Source of the DNA: Oenanthe sinensis
Taxonomy: Eukaryota; Streptophyta; Magnoliopsida; Apiales; Apiaceae
NCBI GenBank assembly: GCA_028671895.1
Contig: CM053810.1
Location: 59,521,501-59,585,500, forward strand
Direction of reading: 5' to 3'
DNA length: 64,000 bases
The notes below the pieces were generated by a model, which was not told the origin of the DNA, did not search any database, and worked only from the letters and a program-made list of their open reading frames with translations. Below are positions 38,841 to 52,312 of this stretch, piece by piece. Numbering within the stretch: position 1 is the stretch's first letter; every line of letters starts with the position of its first letter. The position numbers and the translations under genes were made by a program.

Positions 38841-40699
38841 GGCTTTTTCAGTAAAAGAAAAGTTAAAAAATCATTTCAAAAACATTACCTTATATTTAAA
38901 AATTAATTTTTAAATAATTAATTTTTTCAATTTTTACATAAAAATTAATTTGAAAAAAAAAATATTTTTCAATTTCTACATAAAATAATTATAAATTTTA
39001 CTATCAAAATTCTTCAAAAACATTTTCTATATTATATTTTAAAATGTACAAATATCAAAATTACTATTAACAATCCTTTTTTTAATAACACTTTTTTTCG
39101 TATCACATTAATTTTTCACAACAATCTTGGAAATGTCCTTTCTAGTTGCTACTCATTCTACGTACTAATTCACACCGTAGCATATTTATCAACAGCATTA
39201 CCTTGTACTCCATCTCATGTCTTGATTTTAATATTGGAGGGTCAAATAGACTAAATTTTGATAATTAATTATAAAAATTAATTATTTTAAAAATTTGAAA
39301 ATTAGATATTAAAGTAGATTAGATATATTTTTTAGTAAAATAATTTTTAAAAATTTCTTAATTATATAATATATGTAATTTGTAGTCAAAACTTAGTCAA
39401 TTTGATTACTTTTTTTAAAAAAATGAAAAATCATACGATATCTACAAATACAATTGAAATTGAACAAATACTTCAATATATCGCTCTTTAATCCTTCTTT
39501 CTTGAAGATATTATGAATATATGTATTTGTTGTGAACCAACTGTTTTGAATAATTGACCGTACATGCGTTTCCACAAAAACAAAACAAGAGATTAATCAA
39601 GAAAAATGAAAATCATGCATATCTATTATAATCCTGGACACGAAAAACATAAAAACAAAACCAAACTCTGGGAGAGACTAATAAAACCCAAAAAAATTGG
39701 GAGTTTATTAAATAAAAATAAGAGATTAATCAAGAAAAAATAATAAAAAAAGGTTAAGATTTTCTACTAGGAAAATCAATGGAAGCCCTCAGAAAATATT
39801 AGGGGGCGGCTCAAGTGAGACAAGTAGGGTTTTGGGAGAACAAAATAAATGTCAATTTGACTACTTAGTAATAAAAAACAAGACACATAATATGATATGG
39901 AGGAAATATTAATTAAATAAATTGTACTTGGGGCATGTTACAAGCAAAACATAATGCCAATTTTACTCGACTAAGAGCAAGTCCAAACAGTTTCATAGAG
40001 TTTACTTATAAAATATTATGTTCTACTAGTTTAGGACATTAATTTTGTACATGCACTACAACAACATTACGTATCTTCCTCCTTTATTATTAAAATACTA
40101 ATATATTTGAATTGTAAAAGATGAGGGAAATGAAAAACAAGCATGGGAAAGAGAAAAAGTAATTTTTTATTAATAAAAATCAAGTAAAGATTGATTAAGA
40201 TGGACTAATATTCTAATATTTCAAAGATGGACTAAAGAGTTGTTGGAAGAACATTTTTTTGCTGTATTCTTTATATTATAAGTTAGGAGATGATATAAGT
40301 AAGAATTTGGAGTGCTGTGAATAGTGACGGACTGTAGTTATCTAACCCCATGGGCCTCGAGTTGTATGAAAAAAATAAAAGCACACGTGGTTTTAAACCC
40401 AAAAATACACACACCGCGTATATCTAACCAATTTCTCATCTCCTCTCTTGCCACGTTTGTTTTCTTCTTCCAGCATCTCATCTGATCAACACGCCCGGTT
40501 GACCCCTTCTCTTCGTCTCTCTTTCCCCCTCACTCTCTTACTGCTACTACTCATTTCACTATGTATGCACTATTGCACACATATATATACACATCTTCAG
40601 AGCCGCCATTCTTATCATCACACAAACATTAATTAACAATACCAAACCATCATCCCCACTTTATCCTAAAAAAAATACTTCACTTTACATTATTTTACT
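38841..40699. promoter_or_regulatory. AT-rich spacer and ERF promoter region
   Basis: No gene is seen up to about 40.3 kb. A G-box core CACGTG lies at 40384-40389, followed by a pyrimidine-rich stretch (40440-40560) typical of a plant leader and a TATATATAC motif near 40581. The 62-codon frame at 40448 is low-complexity Ser/Leu from this CT-rich tract and not a gene. Confidence 0.45.
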
Positions 40700-41380
40700 A
40701 TGGTAAAAACCACGAGTACAGTGTCGAGCAGCAACGATACCGCTGCTGCTCGACACGATCACCACCGTGTCACTAAATCGGCTGACTCCTCCTCCTCTTC
40801 CTCCTCGTGTAAATACACCGGGGTTCGGAAGAGGAAATGGGGAAAGTTTGTTTCCGAGATCAGACTCCCGAATAGTCGTGAGAGAATTTGGTTAGGTTCT
40901 TATGACTCGGCTGTGAAGGCAGCGAGGGCATTCGATGCTGCCCTTTACTGCCTTCGCGGTCCTGCTGCTAAATTTAATTTTCCTGATAATCCTCCGGAGA
41001 TTCCTGGCGGGAGGTCACTCACGCCAGCTCAAATACAAGTTGAGGCCGCACGGTTTGCTCATTCAGGTTCTCGGGTGGTGTCGGATCATGACAGTTCGAG
41101 CTCGTCCGGGTCGGACGAGCTGCAACATGTTGATTCCCCGTCGGTTTCGGACGGGGCAACACAGGTGAACACGGAGGCAGCTGGAGTGGATAACATGTTA
41201 CTGGACCAGTTTAAGACCATGAGGTGGGACGACAGTAATTATAGTGTTTCGGACTTGGGTTATTTTCCGAGTTTCGATGATTTTCAAGATGATTTGTTTA
41301 TGAGACCGATGACGGGTCCTGTGGATAATGAAGTTGAAGAAGCTTGCGATGAATTTGGTTCATATCTTTGGAGTTTTTAA
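40700..41380 (+). CDS. AP2/ERF transcription factor, ERF017/018/019-like
   Basis: Nuclear DNA-binding regulator of the plant-specific AP2/ERF family, expected to bind GCC-box or DRE-type elements. It is a single exon encoding 226 aa. After a Ser-rich N-terminus, one AP2 domain spans residues 39-97, starting YTGVRKRKWGKFVSEIRLP and continuing through ERIWLGSYDSAVKAARAFDA to GPAAKFNFPDNPP. The KRKWGK and RLPNSRERIWLGSYD features place it near the Arabidopsis ERF017-ERF019 cluster of the DREB-type subfamily. It has the DREB-type Val at AP2 position 14. The C-terminal half is acidic and Ser-rich, ending DEFGSYLWSF, a plausible activation region. Intronless structure fits the family. The ATG is preceded by an A-rich leader, and no upstream in-frame extension is supported. 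Confidence 0.94.
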   Translation: MVKTTSTVSSSNDTAAARHDHHRVTKSADSSSSSSSCKYTGVRKRKWGKFVSEIRLPNSRERIWLGSYDSAVKAARAFDAALYCLRGPAAKFNFPDNPPEIPGGRSLTPAQIQVEAARFAHSGSRVVSDHDSSSSSGSDELQHVDSPSVSDGATQVNTEAAGVDNMLLDQFKTMRWDDSNYSVSDLGYFPSFDDFQDDLFMRPMTGPVDNEVEEACDEFGSYLWSF

Positions 41381-41822
41381 TCAAAGAAACTGCAAAAACA
41401 TTTCCGAGTCTCGAATTATTCCAGATTTTTTTGATGCTGGGATATATTCTTCACATATATAGTATAGTTATTAGACTGATGTCTAGCTAGTAGTTGTAAA
41501 TGTTACTCAATGGACTACTTTTTGTGCTAGTCGTGACTATATTTGAGCAATATTCTATTCTTTATTTATTAAAGTAAAAATGAAGGATTATAACGGTTTT
41601 AAAACCAGCTTGATGTGTCGGTGAAACTGTAGTTTCTTACTTTGATATTAATCCCTCGAGAATCATGCCTCAATTGAAACTGATAGACTTTTATTATGTC
41701 AGTTACAAAGAAAAAACAACAGATGGACAAAAGAGTACTGTTAAATTCCAATTTCTAAGCAAGTTAATTTATGTACAATCCAGGGTGGCAGGGTGTGATC
41801 GGTCTGAAAAACTCTCAACCAG

Positions 41823-41867
<45 letters not shown>

Positions 41868-43189
41868 CGAGTTTGACATTATATCTACATGCCTGTGTAT
41901 GCACTTGTTGTAAACTCTAATTAGTCTCTTATTCTCCTAGAGTCCTAGTAACCGCTGTGTGATGAAAAATTTAACCATCAGCGTTGAGGAGTCCTTTTCA
42001 ACAAACCAAAAGACGACACTATATATATAGTTTGCATGATATCTGGTTTTTTGAATCGTAATTCGTTTTTTTATCCGGTGTATGTACCTTCAACTTTTGA
42101 TCGGATCAAAAATCGAATACATAATAATATTATCTGTCTTCAGCATATCAGGTTTTCGAATCAATATCCGATCTGTTTTGATTTATTTGAGATGGCATTG
42201 TTATTTTTAATACAAAAACTATAACTTTTCTTAACATGGTTTAAAACTGATTATAAATAGCTTGTGTAAGACAGAAAACAATGATCTGAGTAGGACAGCT
42301 GAGAGGGGGAAAGAAGCAGTCTGGTAGCTCAGGATTTTTTTTAAAAAAATGTTATACGTTTTTTACCTTCGCTACCTTTACAATTTTCATGTGTCAATTA
42401 TTTCATTCTGTCTCGTGATATATTTGAAAAATAATCGGCCCGGATTAGGATATCCAATTTCCAGATATTTGTGGAGATCCAGTTATAGCCCCAACTATCT
42501 GGATGGGACATCTACTCTGATTAAATCAAAACTAAATGTAGACTACTACAAAACAGATGCTGAACTAGATAATTGAATATCAAGTTTTCAAATTTTTTAT
42601 GCTTAGTTCCGTTTGCCCTCTATGTACAGAGCTTCTAGATAACCCGTGAAAACTTGGGAATCTCGTACTCCACAATGGAAAGCTCAAATTTACTACAGTC
42701 AGATAGAGGCTTAAGCTAGTTTAAATCTAATTTACAATGAAATTAGCAGTGTGTTCATAATTGTCAGATCGAGCAGATTTGAGGAACATCGCATAAACAT
42801 ATTGACTCTATTTGGAAGTTAGAGATTTGGGATAAAATTAGAGATTTGAGTTAAATTAGAGGTTTTGACCGGATGAATCCTCTAATATTAGTGTTTGGTA
42901 GTTGAACCGCAAAGTGTTGCCCGCAATGCATCTGTCGGTGATATCGGAACAACATAAGCCTATTATACTTGGATCACAACAGAAATATCATAATGACATT
43001 ACCAAACATGATTAAGAATTCAGCATTTTTAGAACCCTGGTGTAACAAGATAAGGTTATCAATAACAGAGACAAAAATTTCTTTGTATTTTCAAGCAATA
43101 AGAATGACCCCCACAAGCCGTTCGTCACAATATACTATAAAATATAAAATAACATATTGCACTAGGTTTAGAATTTAGGTTTTTAAAAC
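41381..43189. other. ERF 3' flank and AT-rich spacer
   Basis: ERF 3' UTR, then a (TA)n microsatellite at about 41826-41865 and AT-rich DNA. No gene recognised. Short open frames at 42.0-43.2 kb lack any domain. Confidence 0.45.
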
Positions 43190-44563
43190 ACTGTATATTA
43201 AGATTAAGATCTTATTGTTTTATATTTTTTTATCCATCAAAACTAAACAATTGTAAATCTCTCTCGATACACAAATTTTTATTCTTTTTCTTTATTTTTT
43301 ATTGAAATTCGTAGAATTTTTCATACACAACTCAACAATCTAATAAAATTCGTAACAAATTCATCGTAAGTCAGAATTTGTTGATTCTAAACTTTTCGGA
43401 AATATCTTTTCTTTCTCTACGACTTTCATGGTTAAGTTTTTCGAGAAAATATCATTTAGACTGTCAAAAAGACGAAATACAGATCTAATCATAATTAGAA
43501 TCTTGGAGAAATTCGACGATTGAGATGTGATATTTTCGATTAGGTACTAAGGATTGAATATATATTCTAATATGGTAATATGGTGTGAATTTGTTGTTTG
43601 CGTAACTGAGGTAATTAACTTTCTGTTGATATACATTATATAAGTAATTATTCGTTCTTATGTATTATTATTATGTAAGTAACTTTTTGTTACTCAGTAT
43701 TAATGTGAAACGCGGTTTATATTATTAGATTACGTGTATTATGTAGTAACTTTCTCTTTTTTGTATTATGTAAGTAAGTATTCGTTGTTTTGTATTATAA
43801 TGTAAGTAACTTTTCGTTGCTCTGTATTATTGTGAAACGTGCTTTATATTGTTTGATTGCTTGTCCTCGATTATCTGTTTGAAATATCGTATATAATATA
43901 TTAACATGTGATTAATAAGAAAAGATTTTCAGAAATCTCGAGTCTTACTCGCGTGAATTATAAGATCCCGGTCACTAGGAAAGTGTGACATAAGGATAAA
44001 AATAAGATCTCGGTCCATAAAGAATAAGAATAAGAATAAGATCTTGGCCACTAGAAAAGTGTGACATAAAGTATAAGATGTCGGCCACTGGTATAACATG
44101 ACTGCGATTTAAGTTTGTGGGAATAAAATATGGATATTTTATTAAGATTTATTTATTGATTAAGAATTTTGAATATGTGACTTGTAATATGTATTGTTGT
44201 GAATTAATTTTATGTGAGAACTCTTGTGATAATTGTATCGACTATTGAGTATATTGTGTCCAATTGTATGATAAATATTATGTGTTACATGTTTAAGTTA
44301 TGTTTTTTAAAAGATAAAATATTATTTTGAACCGTTGGATGGTAGTTGCTTGCTGAGTTTCACAGCTCATTCTTTTAATATTTTAGGTTTGGTGTAAGAA
44401 GAAGTTGAGGTGCATTCGAGTTTGAGGATCTTAGATTTTGAGTAGATTGACTGTTGATTTGTCATTTTAAGTTGTGCTATTATAATAGAATTTTGTATTA
44501 ATAAATTGTATTATATTTTAGATTTGTTTGAATTAGTAGTCCAAAAGAAGGCGGGCTATTACA
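43190..44563 (+). repeat. Diverged solo LTR of the gypsy family
   Basis: The sequence follows the reverse complement of the 33232-35009 LTR in order. Shared landmarks are TCTCTCGATACACAAAT, AATTCATCGTAAGTC, CTAAACTTTTCGGAA, GATGTGATATTTTCGATTAG and the terminal GGGCTATTACA (compare GGGTGTTACA). No internal domain or second LTR is attached, so it is a solo LTR or LTR fragment, older and in the opposite orientation to the 29.7-35.0 kb element. The left edge is approximate. Confidence 0.7.
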
Positions 44564-44594
44564 ATTAAGAGTGAGAGAGAATCGAACCTTAAAC

Positions 44595-45599
44595 CATGGG
44601 CGGATTGAGAGGGGCATATGAGGTCACTTGATTTTTTTAAAAAAAATTACCTATATATATATATGTTAGATTTATATAATAATATTAGTATATTAATATA
44701 TTATATATTGAGGCGTCAATGCTCAATTGGTCATATACAATATAGGTCACATGTATAAATACAAAAGATTGCAAAGTTAGAGTACCCAGACTTCTGGCCT
44801 CCCGTAGAGTGGTAGAACCAAGATGCAAGAGACCTAGAGCAAGACGTTGTTGCCAAGACCGTCGATTCATTATCCCTTCACTAATTGAGCCAACAATATT
44901 TTAATTATGTTTTTCTCAATTTTTCTCATTAGTTTTTCTCCTTTTTGACTACTCTGTAAATTGATAATGAATATACGGTATATGCCTAAATTTATACTTT
45001 TATTTGAACTTTTAGGGTAAATCTTCAACATTATTTGAAGATAGTTTTTTAATAATTTATATGCATAAATCCTAAATTGACTGTTGAGTTATTAATATTG
45101 TTTGTTACTTGTTACGTTTAGACTTTGATGAGTATGGATAAATTTGTAATAAGAACTAAACGTGTTCGAATCGATAATCAACAAAATCAAGAAACTAATC
45201 AAGCTCGATCTTAATTTATTCAAAATGAACAAAGGACAACAACAAATTTACCTATACAAGAACAAATATCAATAAACGATAATGGTATGTTCGAACAATT
45301 TATAGTTGATCCGGGTGAATATCCGTGCATCGGAATCTTATTAAAAGTGTGCTTCGGAATGCAATGGGAGACACCTGATTGAATGACTGTCTGGTAACTT
45401 ATATTGAAAGAGATATTTTTGAGATGATAAATTTTTGAATAAATTATGGAGAGATTTCAGAAAATGAAGAAAAGAAGAATGCTATTATGACATGTAAAAT
45501 TAATGATATTATGCTTTTTTTTTCTTATTTGAATTTATCATATAAGTTCGTATATAAAAATTTTAACCCCCCTCTGCTCGGGTACTGGCTCCGCCACTG
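44595..45599. mobile_element. Second hAT remnant, TSD CCTT(A/T)AAC
   Basis: The right end is CTGGCTCCGCCACTG and the left end CATGGGCGGATTGAG, a mutated form of the common CAGTGGCGGA hAT terminus. Flanking 8-mers are CCTTAAAC (44587-44594) and CCTTTAAC (45600-45607), 7 of 8 identical. The 1005-bp interior is AT-rich with a short transposase N-terminal scrap. It is a non-autonomous deletion derivative. Confidence 0.72.
45128..45385 (+). pseudogene. Possible hAT transposase N-terminal scrap
   Basis: A frame starting ATGAGTATGGATAAATTTG reads MDKF, then basic and Gln/Asn-rich residues with a stop, then an FIVDPGEYPCIGILLK-like stretch. This layout resembles the N-terminal lead-in of TTF/ZMYM-type hAT transposases, and it lies inside hAT termini. 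The similarity is weak and the frame is broken. Confidence 0.4.
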
Positions 45600-45607
45600 C
45601 CTTTAAC

Positions 45608-48600
45608 CCAGAAATTCTAACATCATGTAAAATATTGATAAAAAATTATTTTTATTATTCAATCATTACCAATTACCCTTATAATTCTATACTTGAGGGA
45701 ATAAATATATCCAATATTATAACTTTATTGTTTATGATAAATACTTAAATAATACGGAGTAATATAAATATAATAAACTTTTTATATTTCATAAATATAT
45801 TATACGTTATTACTGGACTATATTTACTCGTGCGGGTCGTACTCGAGCAAATATAAAATACACGTGCTCCTTTGCTCGTCATGACTCATGCGAGGGGTAG
45901 GGGCTAATAGGCAATAGCTATTACAGTAAAATAAAATAAATAAATTTAAAAAATATTGACTCATATAATACACATGTTTTTTTTATCTATAGGCTATAGG
46001 GAATGTTTTAGACGTGTTTAGATTTGTGATGCATAACATTGGAATTTTTTTTATCTATCTGACTAGCTTAGTTATATTTATTGTCATAACTAAAACTGAA
46101 ATATAATCCAGTGGATGTTCTAATTATCTAGTTTTTAAAAAAATTGTCGTCGCATTTTGCAAATTTTATTCACACACCAAACAAATCTTATTATTTCAAT
46201 TTTATAAATAAAATGCTTGAAAAAATTAAACATTAAAATGCACACAAAATAAAATTTTCAATTATTTTATTTGACAAGAAACAAACGAAATAGATAGTTT
46301 TCTCAATTTTCAACTTACCCGTATACTCGTTATTTTCTTTGGATAACTGAAGTCAGGTTTAATATAATAATTTTTTATCACGAAACCATAATTTAAGTTG
46401 AAAATTTAAACAAGAAATTATATATTGAAATGGGCATTTTCGATAAATTTTAAATAATAATTTTAAAATTGAAAAGAAATAATATCTCGGGACCCTGGCA
46501 TAGGAGCACTCGGCCCGGCAGTACAGTAGCCTATAAAACCCGTCACGTGGGTGGCTCCATAGTTAAAGTCTATACTAATAAGTCTGGACCCAGTGGGCTT
46601 TTGAAATATATACAGGTCTTTCATCTTTGATGCTAGGTTGCGTGTGGTGGGTCCTATTTTATTATGCTTCCTTGTCATTCTAGCTGATTGGCGCTACTGG
46701 TTTTGTTATCTTTTGTGAAAGAAAAAAAAATGCGTGCAGAACTGAAGATGAGTGAGTGACTGACTAAATGAACATTCTACCCTTAAGTATTGTACAACTG
46801 CCATCTGCGTGTATGGGGACGGATTCAGGAAAAAAAATATAAGGATAAAAATTATAGCGTTTTGGTAGGAAGCGCGGATAGATCATGTGCAGTCCTGAAT
46901 TTATAAAAATTTCATGTGTTAATATTTTTTTCATTCTTAGAATCGGTGAGATTATATGAGCAAATGCCTGAATGATTCCAACAATAGCATATCAGGGACC
47001 CAGGACCCAAAATTATAAAATTATATATTACATTAAATTTTTGGTAAAAGTACACGAAGTTTGTAAAAACAATTAGCAGCATCGTCACTATATATTGAAT
47101 AATATACTTTTGCGGAGGAATCAAATACAGTATATAATTACTGTCAAAAAAAATATACAGCATATAATTATATTGTATACATAAAGTTAAAGAGAGATAA
47201 AATTTTGGGGATCAAGACCCTTCAATATCATTCCTAGTGCTTGTTTGATTGATTATATGAAGTAATTTTCATGAGAAGTTATAATTACTGGGTATTAAAT
47301 TCCTTTATGAAATTCCTATGAAATATAAAATTTTTGGTTAAGTTATCTAGGGGAGGGTGGGTAAAAACTTCTTATGTTTTGTATAAATTTATACTTCCAA
47401 GACATTTTTATTTATCATTCTAGTGTTAACCAAACAATTTCATATATTCTCATTTCTCTCACTTCCAGGAAGTTCAAGTTCCTTGTTATTTTCATGTCTA
47501 CCAAACAACCACTTAGATTTGTCCCGTACAAGATGACTTTATATGTACAGTGGTGAAATCAAAATTTTCAAATAGGCGACACTAAAATAATAAATTATTA
47601 AGTTTTGAAATTTAACCGAAATTTAAAATCAAAATTTTATTAATATTTAATTCAAAACCATGACTTAAAAAATAAGTTTTCTATTAATTCTTGAAAGTGA
47701 GCAGGAACCTAGCAAACTGACTAATAAGGCCCCTGCATATGCACTCTTACAATAATATAATGTTGAAGCAAATTACAAAAAATATATAATATACTTTCAG
47801 AAGGTACATATTTAGATATTTTTCTCGATCAATGAAAAACAAGGTAATTTAGATATTTTAGATAAATTGAAAATTTGTTAGAAATATCTTTGAAATATCA
47901 AATCATATTTTTTGGTTTTGATGTTTGCACCAGATTATAAATATAAATATATTACCAACTTGACGCGCAATAAATATATTTATTCATTATTTTTTATAAA
48001 TTCATGTTTTATTCGGTGGTTATAGCAGTGCTGCATAGTTTTCATGGTTAAAATCATTCGGGTCCATAAAGTTTGATTGGAAATATACAGTAAATCTTAA
48101 ATTATACAATCGTACATTTGTATTTTTAAAATTTGATACTTTTTTGTTTGGAAAAATGGATTTAATTCAATAATAAAAAATCATACGGTATCTACAAAAA
48201 TGATCAAGTCGAACAAACATAAAATAGATCAAATCGTCAGTCGGCATGCGAAGACAATAAAATGATATGTTGAATATGATATATTTACATGTACCCATTT
48301 CGCTACAATCCGTTTGAACTATCGATCATAAATGCAATCCAATATAAAATTTCATCACTAAATCATAACCAAAACTCACAATAAAGGAGAGAACAAATAC
48401 CCTCTCACCAAGGAGAGCAAACAAACTGAAATTTCAAATAAAAAATTTAGATCTGAACAACAGAACCACAATAAGAGATAATCAGTCCACTTTCGAATCC
48501 AATAAGCTCCACTTGAACCGAAGACGAAAGAAAACCCGAAGTTCCGATGATTTAGATCTAAAAAACAAATCAAACAAACCAAATAGGTAGAAATCCTTCC

Positions 48601-49290
48601 CCAAAAAAGAAGATTATTGAATGAAATAAAAACAAACAAAACAAATTAAAGGATTTGGGGCTTTACCGGTGGAAACCCCGCCGACTATGTTGATAAACGA
48701 GGAGGGAGACGGCTGCCTTTCTAGAGAGATATGAAACCCTACGAGGGAGTATATGTTAGTCAATATCAAACATAACAATTTGTACAATGTTTAAAATTTG
48801 ATACTTAAATATTCTAACTTTTTTCACATTTTTACTAATTTTATATCAATTTTACCTTTGTCTCTTTTATCTGATGTATCTTGAAGCTTGGAAGAAGTTA
48901 GTTATTGTAACCCTGGTGGAAGAAAGATCCATCTTCTTCGAGAAAAAGGATCATACTAACTAGTATAATTGATATTCTACATGATATGATTTATAATTAA
49001 ATTTTTCCAGCTTACTTAGAGTATAATATCATAAAAATAAAGATCACAATGCTAATAACGGGATAAGGGTCGATTCACGCGCTCATTCTCTTCCTCTTTT
49101 TCCCCCTTTTTTTTTCTTTTCTCCCCTATTTTTAACCCTAACCATATTCGCTGTCTTTCTCTTTCTTCTTTTTCTTTGTTCCCTTCTCTAATCATGCTTT
49201 TTTACCACTTTATTCATTCTTCCTCGGATTCTTCTAACTCCTGATTTAAAATTTGCACTTCACTTGGAACTTCTAGACCTTCCTCTTTTG
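45608..49290. other. Gene-free AT-rich region
   Basis: No gene recognised. Around 48661-48760 the minus strand shows a GC-richer stretch (AAGGCAGCCGTCTCCCTCC to GGTTTCCACCG) followed by a donor-like GTAAAG. It looks like an orphan 5' exon or UTR of a plant gene, but I found no coding continuation. Confidence 0.4.
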
Positions 49291-49299
49291 GGAAGCTCA

Positions 49300-50540
49300 T
49301 TGGCTTCCTCTGAAGTTCAAGTTGTTGATGCAGACACAGGTCATAGCGAGGTTTTGGTTATTGAACGAGGTAGAGGTTGTATCAACAACTCAACAAAAAC
49401 GAAAGAAGGCTGATTAACAGAGAAAAATATCTCTTGTTATCTTTCATTCATACCTAAGAACTTGTGCGTGGGCTTCCCCAAATTCACATGAACCACTCTC
49501 TCAATGACTCTGGCTCTTCTAGTATGGGGAACGGAAACACGCAAGAAGTTTTCTCTCTCAGACAGACAAGTAGAAGATGACGGTGTCATTCATTTCTCAA
49601 CTCAGCTACACATTATGAATCGTACTCAAAATTCTTACCCCCTAGACACTGTTATTAGGGTTCATCCCCCTCAAGATAGTTCCACTGATGCTTCTCAAGT
49701 CATGATTACGAGTGAATATACCTTAATTGATTTTGTTGTTGGGAATTTTGTTCCTATTGAAATTATTAAAGATCTTGTTATGTCAAAATGGGCGGGTCTT
49801 GAGCTCTTAAGTACTGCATTTAATTCTAGGACCTTTTTCACCTTAGTTTTTCCTCCTAAACTGAGAAAGATTGTTGTTCTAGAACTAGGTAGCTTTGTTT
49901 TTGGAAATTGTGTTTTCATTGTCAAACCTTGTAAAGAAAACATATACTTTTGTTATAATAATACTATTGCAAAATTTGTTTAGGTGCTAATATTCAAATG
50001 TCCCTAGATCATATTGTAACAAACATGGGATTGAATACATGACAAATGCAATTGAGCAATTGCATGTTGTACAGTACAATATTGATGAGAATGAGCTTAA
50101 TCATATTGTTATCATGCTAATTGATTTATACTCTAATTCAAAACCAAGTAAATTTTAGGCTCCACTCTATGACGATGATAAAGAAATACTTGATGATGTC
50201 TTAATTGGTCTTAGATATGGCCATCCTCTAGAGTGCTCGACAGGATTAAACCGACACGTTTTGATCAGATGATATTAGATAGAGAGACATTCTTGAGTTA
50301 CTATGTCTCATTGGATGATCTAGAGAGGTATCCTCACCCGGGTGGTGCTCAGAACATGATTTCTCCAACAGTTACAAAAAAAAAAGGAATAAAAACCGAG
50401 GTTCGAGGACAGAGTTATCAAGGATCAAACTTTTCAAGCTGAGGATGTGAAAAAAATAAGACAGATTCAAGAATTGAAGGCTCAAGAAATGGTTGATCGT
50501 TCTCCTGCAAAGAGGAGTCAAGGACATGGAGATTAGAATG
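49300..50540 (+). pseudogene. Unrecognised decayed coding stretch
   Basis: Lower AT content and several partly open plus-strand frames suggest former coding sequence. One, at 49504-49983 (159 codons), has ordinary amino-acid composition, including a VVGNFVPIEIIKDLVMSKWAG segment. Others at 50160-50260 and 50233-50535 contain DDVLIGLRYGHPLE and QIQELKAQEMVDRSPAKR. Stops separate them. The arrangement is reminiscent of a degraded gag-like polyprotein, but I recognise no family, and no LTRs or TSD were found nearby. Confidence 0.35.
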
Positions 50541-52026
50541 TTCGGCTTCTCATAGCCATATTTCAATTTTAGAATGCTCGAATGATGATGATGCAGGGTA
50601 GCCCCGGAGCTGAAAATGCAGAGGATTGTCATTGGTATTAAGTTAGATTTATTTTACAAGTTGTAAGTTAAATTGATTTTGTTATGATGAAATTAATAGG
50701 AGCAATGCTCCAAATGAATTTTGTATTGTGGATTCGATGAGTTTATTGACTATTATATAAAATTAAGTAAATTAACTATACAAAGAAAAGAGCATAATGT
50801 CATGCTACACGAACCACTAGAGAAAATGACTATTTTATGATTAAAAAAAACAATGTAATAAAGTGTAACAATTATTGGAAATCAATTAAATGAAACATAA
50901 CTTTACGAAACATAAATGTCATCTTACATTAATAAGACAAAGAATAACTAATTTGTAATCATGAACATGGAAATTTCTAGTAAGTAATTTTTGTCAATTA
51001 TCTTTATAATGGAGAGGTAAAAAATTTAAAAGAATTTTTTTAAAAAATGGATCAATAACATAACCACTGAATTTCATATAAAAAATCACGTATTAATCTT
51101 TTTTGAAGTAATCACGTATTAATCTTATTTGTGATAAAAAAAACATATTTATAATAATTATGGGTTCGACTCTCACTTAACCCGAAATTTGTTAGAATAA
51201 ATATTTATTTATAAAGTTATAAGCCAAATTATTTATAAAAAAAATATATGGCTTATATTAGGAATTATCTCCATGTAATATTTGATTGGCACTTAAAACA
51301 GTTAGTTACTCATTGCATCGATAGAGAGAATAACATGTCTTGATAATCAATCAATACTCAATTGAACTTATAACATGTCATGTCTTGATAATTAATTGAT
51401 AATGCGAATATCAGATACAAATACGTATTTAAATGGATAAAGATGATCGTAACTTTTAGATATTATATTTTTGAATTTAATAGAAAAATGCTGAAAATGG
51501 TCTTTAGCCTTAATATTTCATACCACTATTAAATTTTTTTAAATATTTTCATTTAGCAAAAAACAAAAATTAAATATTTTCTCCGTCCCCTTTTAGTTGT
51601 CCCTTTTAAAAAAAATTTATCCATAATTACTTGTCCTTCTCCTTTTTTAAAACAATTTTATAAAGATTTTTTCAAATAATACCCTTATATTTCTTTTGCC
51701 AAAATAATACACTTATATTACTATTTCTAATGTTTGATTAATTCAAATATACTATATAAAAAAATTAATTAATTTAATATAATTACGAGAGATAGTAATA
51801 TAAACAAGTTATATAATTAATATTTTTTAAATATATATATTTTTTTAAGGGACAACAAAAAAAGGGAGCAAAGAATATTTTCGTCCGATAAACTCGAAAG
51901 GCCCAACATGGATAAAATGAAGGGTATATACGCAATTACTCTGTTTTACATTCCCGAAAGTTAGTGAACCGAAACACCAATAATTAAAATGCGTCAGTTT
52001 CCAGACCTGCAGTTGCTTTCAGCTCC
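50541..52026. other. AT-rich spacer with a degenerate MITE
   Basis: No gene. At about 51579-51874, CTCCGTCCCCTTTTAGTTGTCCC on the left faces GGGACAACAAAAAAAGGGAGC on the right, a degenerate Stowaway-like inverted pair about 295 bp long. The right flank ends with the left 9-bp TSD of the MULE. Confidence 0.5.
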
Positions 52027-52035
52027 AAAATATAG

Positions 52036-52145
52036 GGCTCCCTTTCAAACCAGGTACAAGGACCAAGTTTGCATTTCCAAAATGGCACAGCAGTTCAAAC
52101 CTTTTCAAAAATGGTACAGCAAATTCCCAAAAATGGCGAACATAG
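52036..52145 (+). repeat. Left MULE terminal inverted repeat
   Basis: Begins GGCTCCCTTTCAAACC immediately after the TSD. It aligns with the reverse complement of 62325-62437 in several blocks (GGCTCC, GGTACA, the ATGGTACAGC block and GGCGAACA). Overall identity is imperfect, so the two ends have drifted or were never identical. Confidence 0.75.
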
Positions 52146-52312
52146 TTGCTTAGGATGAAAATATTGAAAATAAAAAAAATAGAGATGTACGCCATTGTAC
52201 ATGGCGAACACTATACACGTCGTATCAGTTGTGTTCGCCATAGGAGATGGCGAACAGTGCTATACATGTAAAATTCTCGCCCTGTTGTGTACACATTTAG
52301 TGATGGCGAACA
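52133..52312 (+). repeat. Left subterminal GGCGAACA/TGTTCGCC cluster
   Basis: Five copies of GGCGAAC or its inverse start near 52135, 52203, 52234, 52249 and 52304, with two related GTACGCCATT variants. They lie between the TIR and the transposase TATA box. The same octamer recurs at the right end. Clustered subterminal motifs commonly serve as transposase or accessory-protein binding sites. That role is inferred here. Confidence 0.75.

Noticed and set aside
40448..40636. 62-codon frame before the ERF gene
   Set aside because: Low-complexity Ser/Leu translation of a CT-rich leader. At most a upstream ORF, without supporting evidence.
48376..48760. Possible minus-strand host gene start
   Set aside because: There is a plausible leader and donor, but no following coding exon or recognisable protein. 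Noted only as an orphan fragment.
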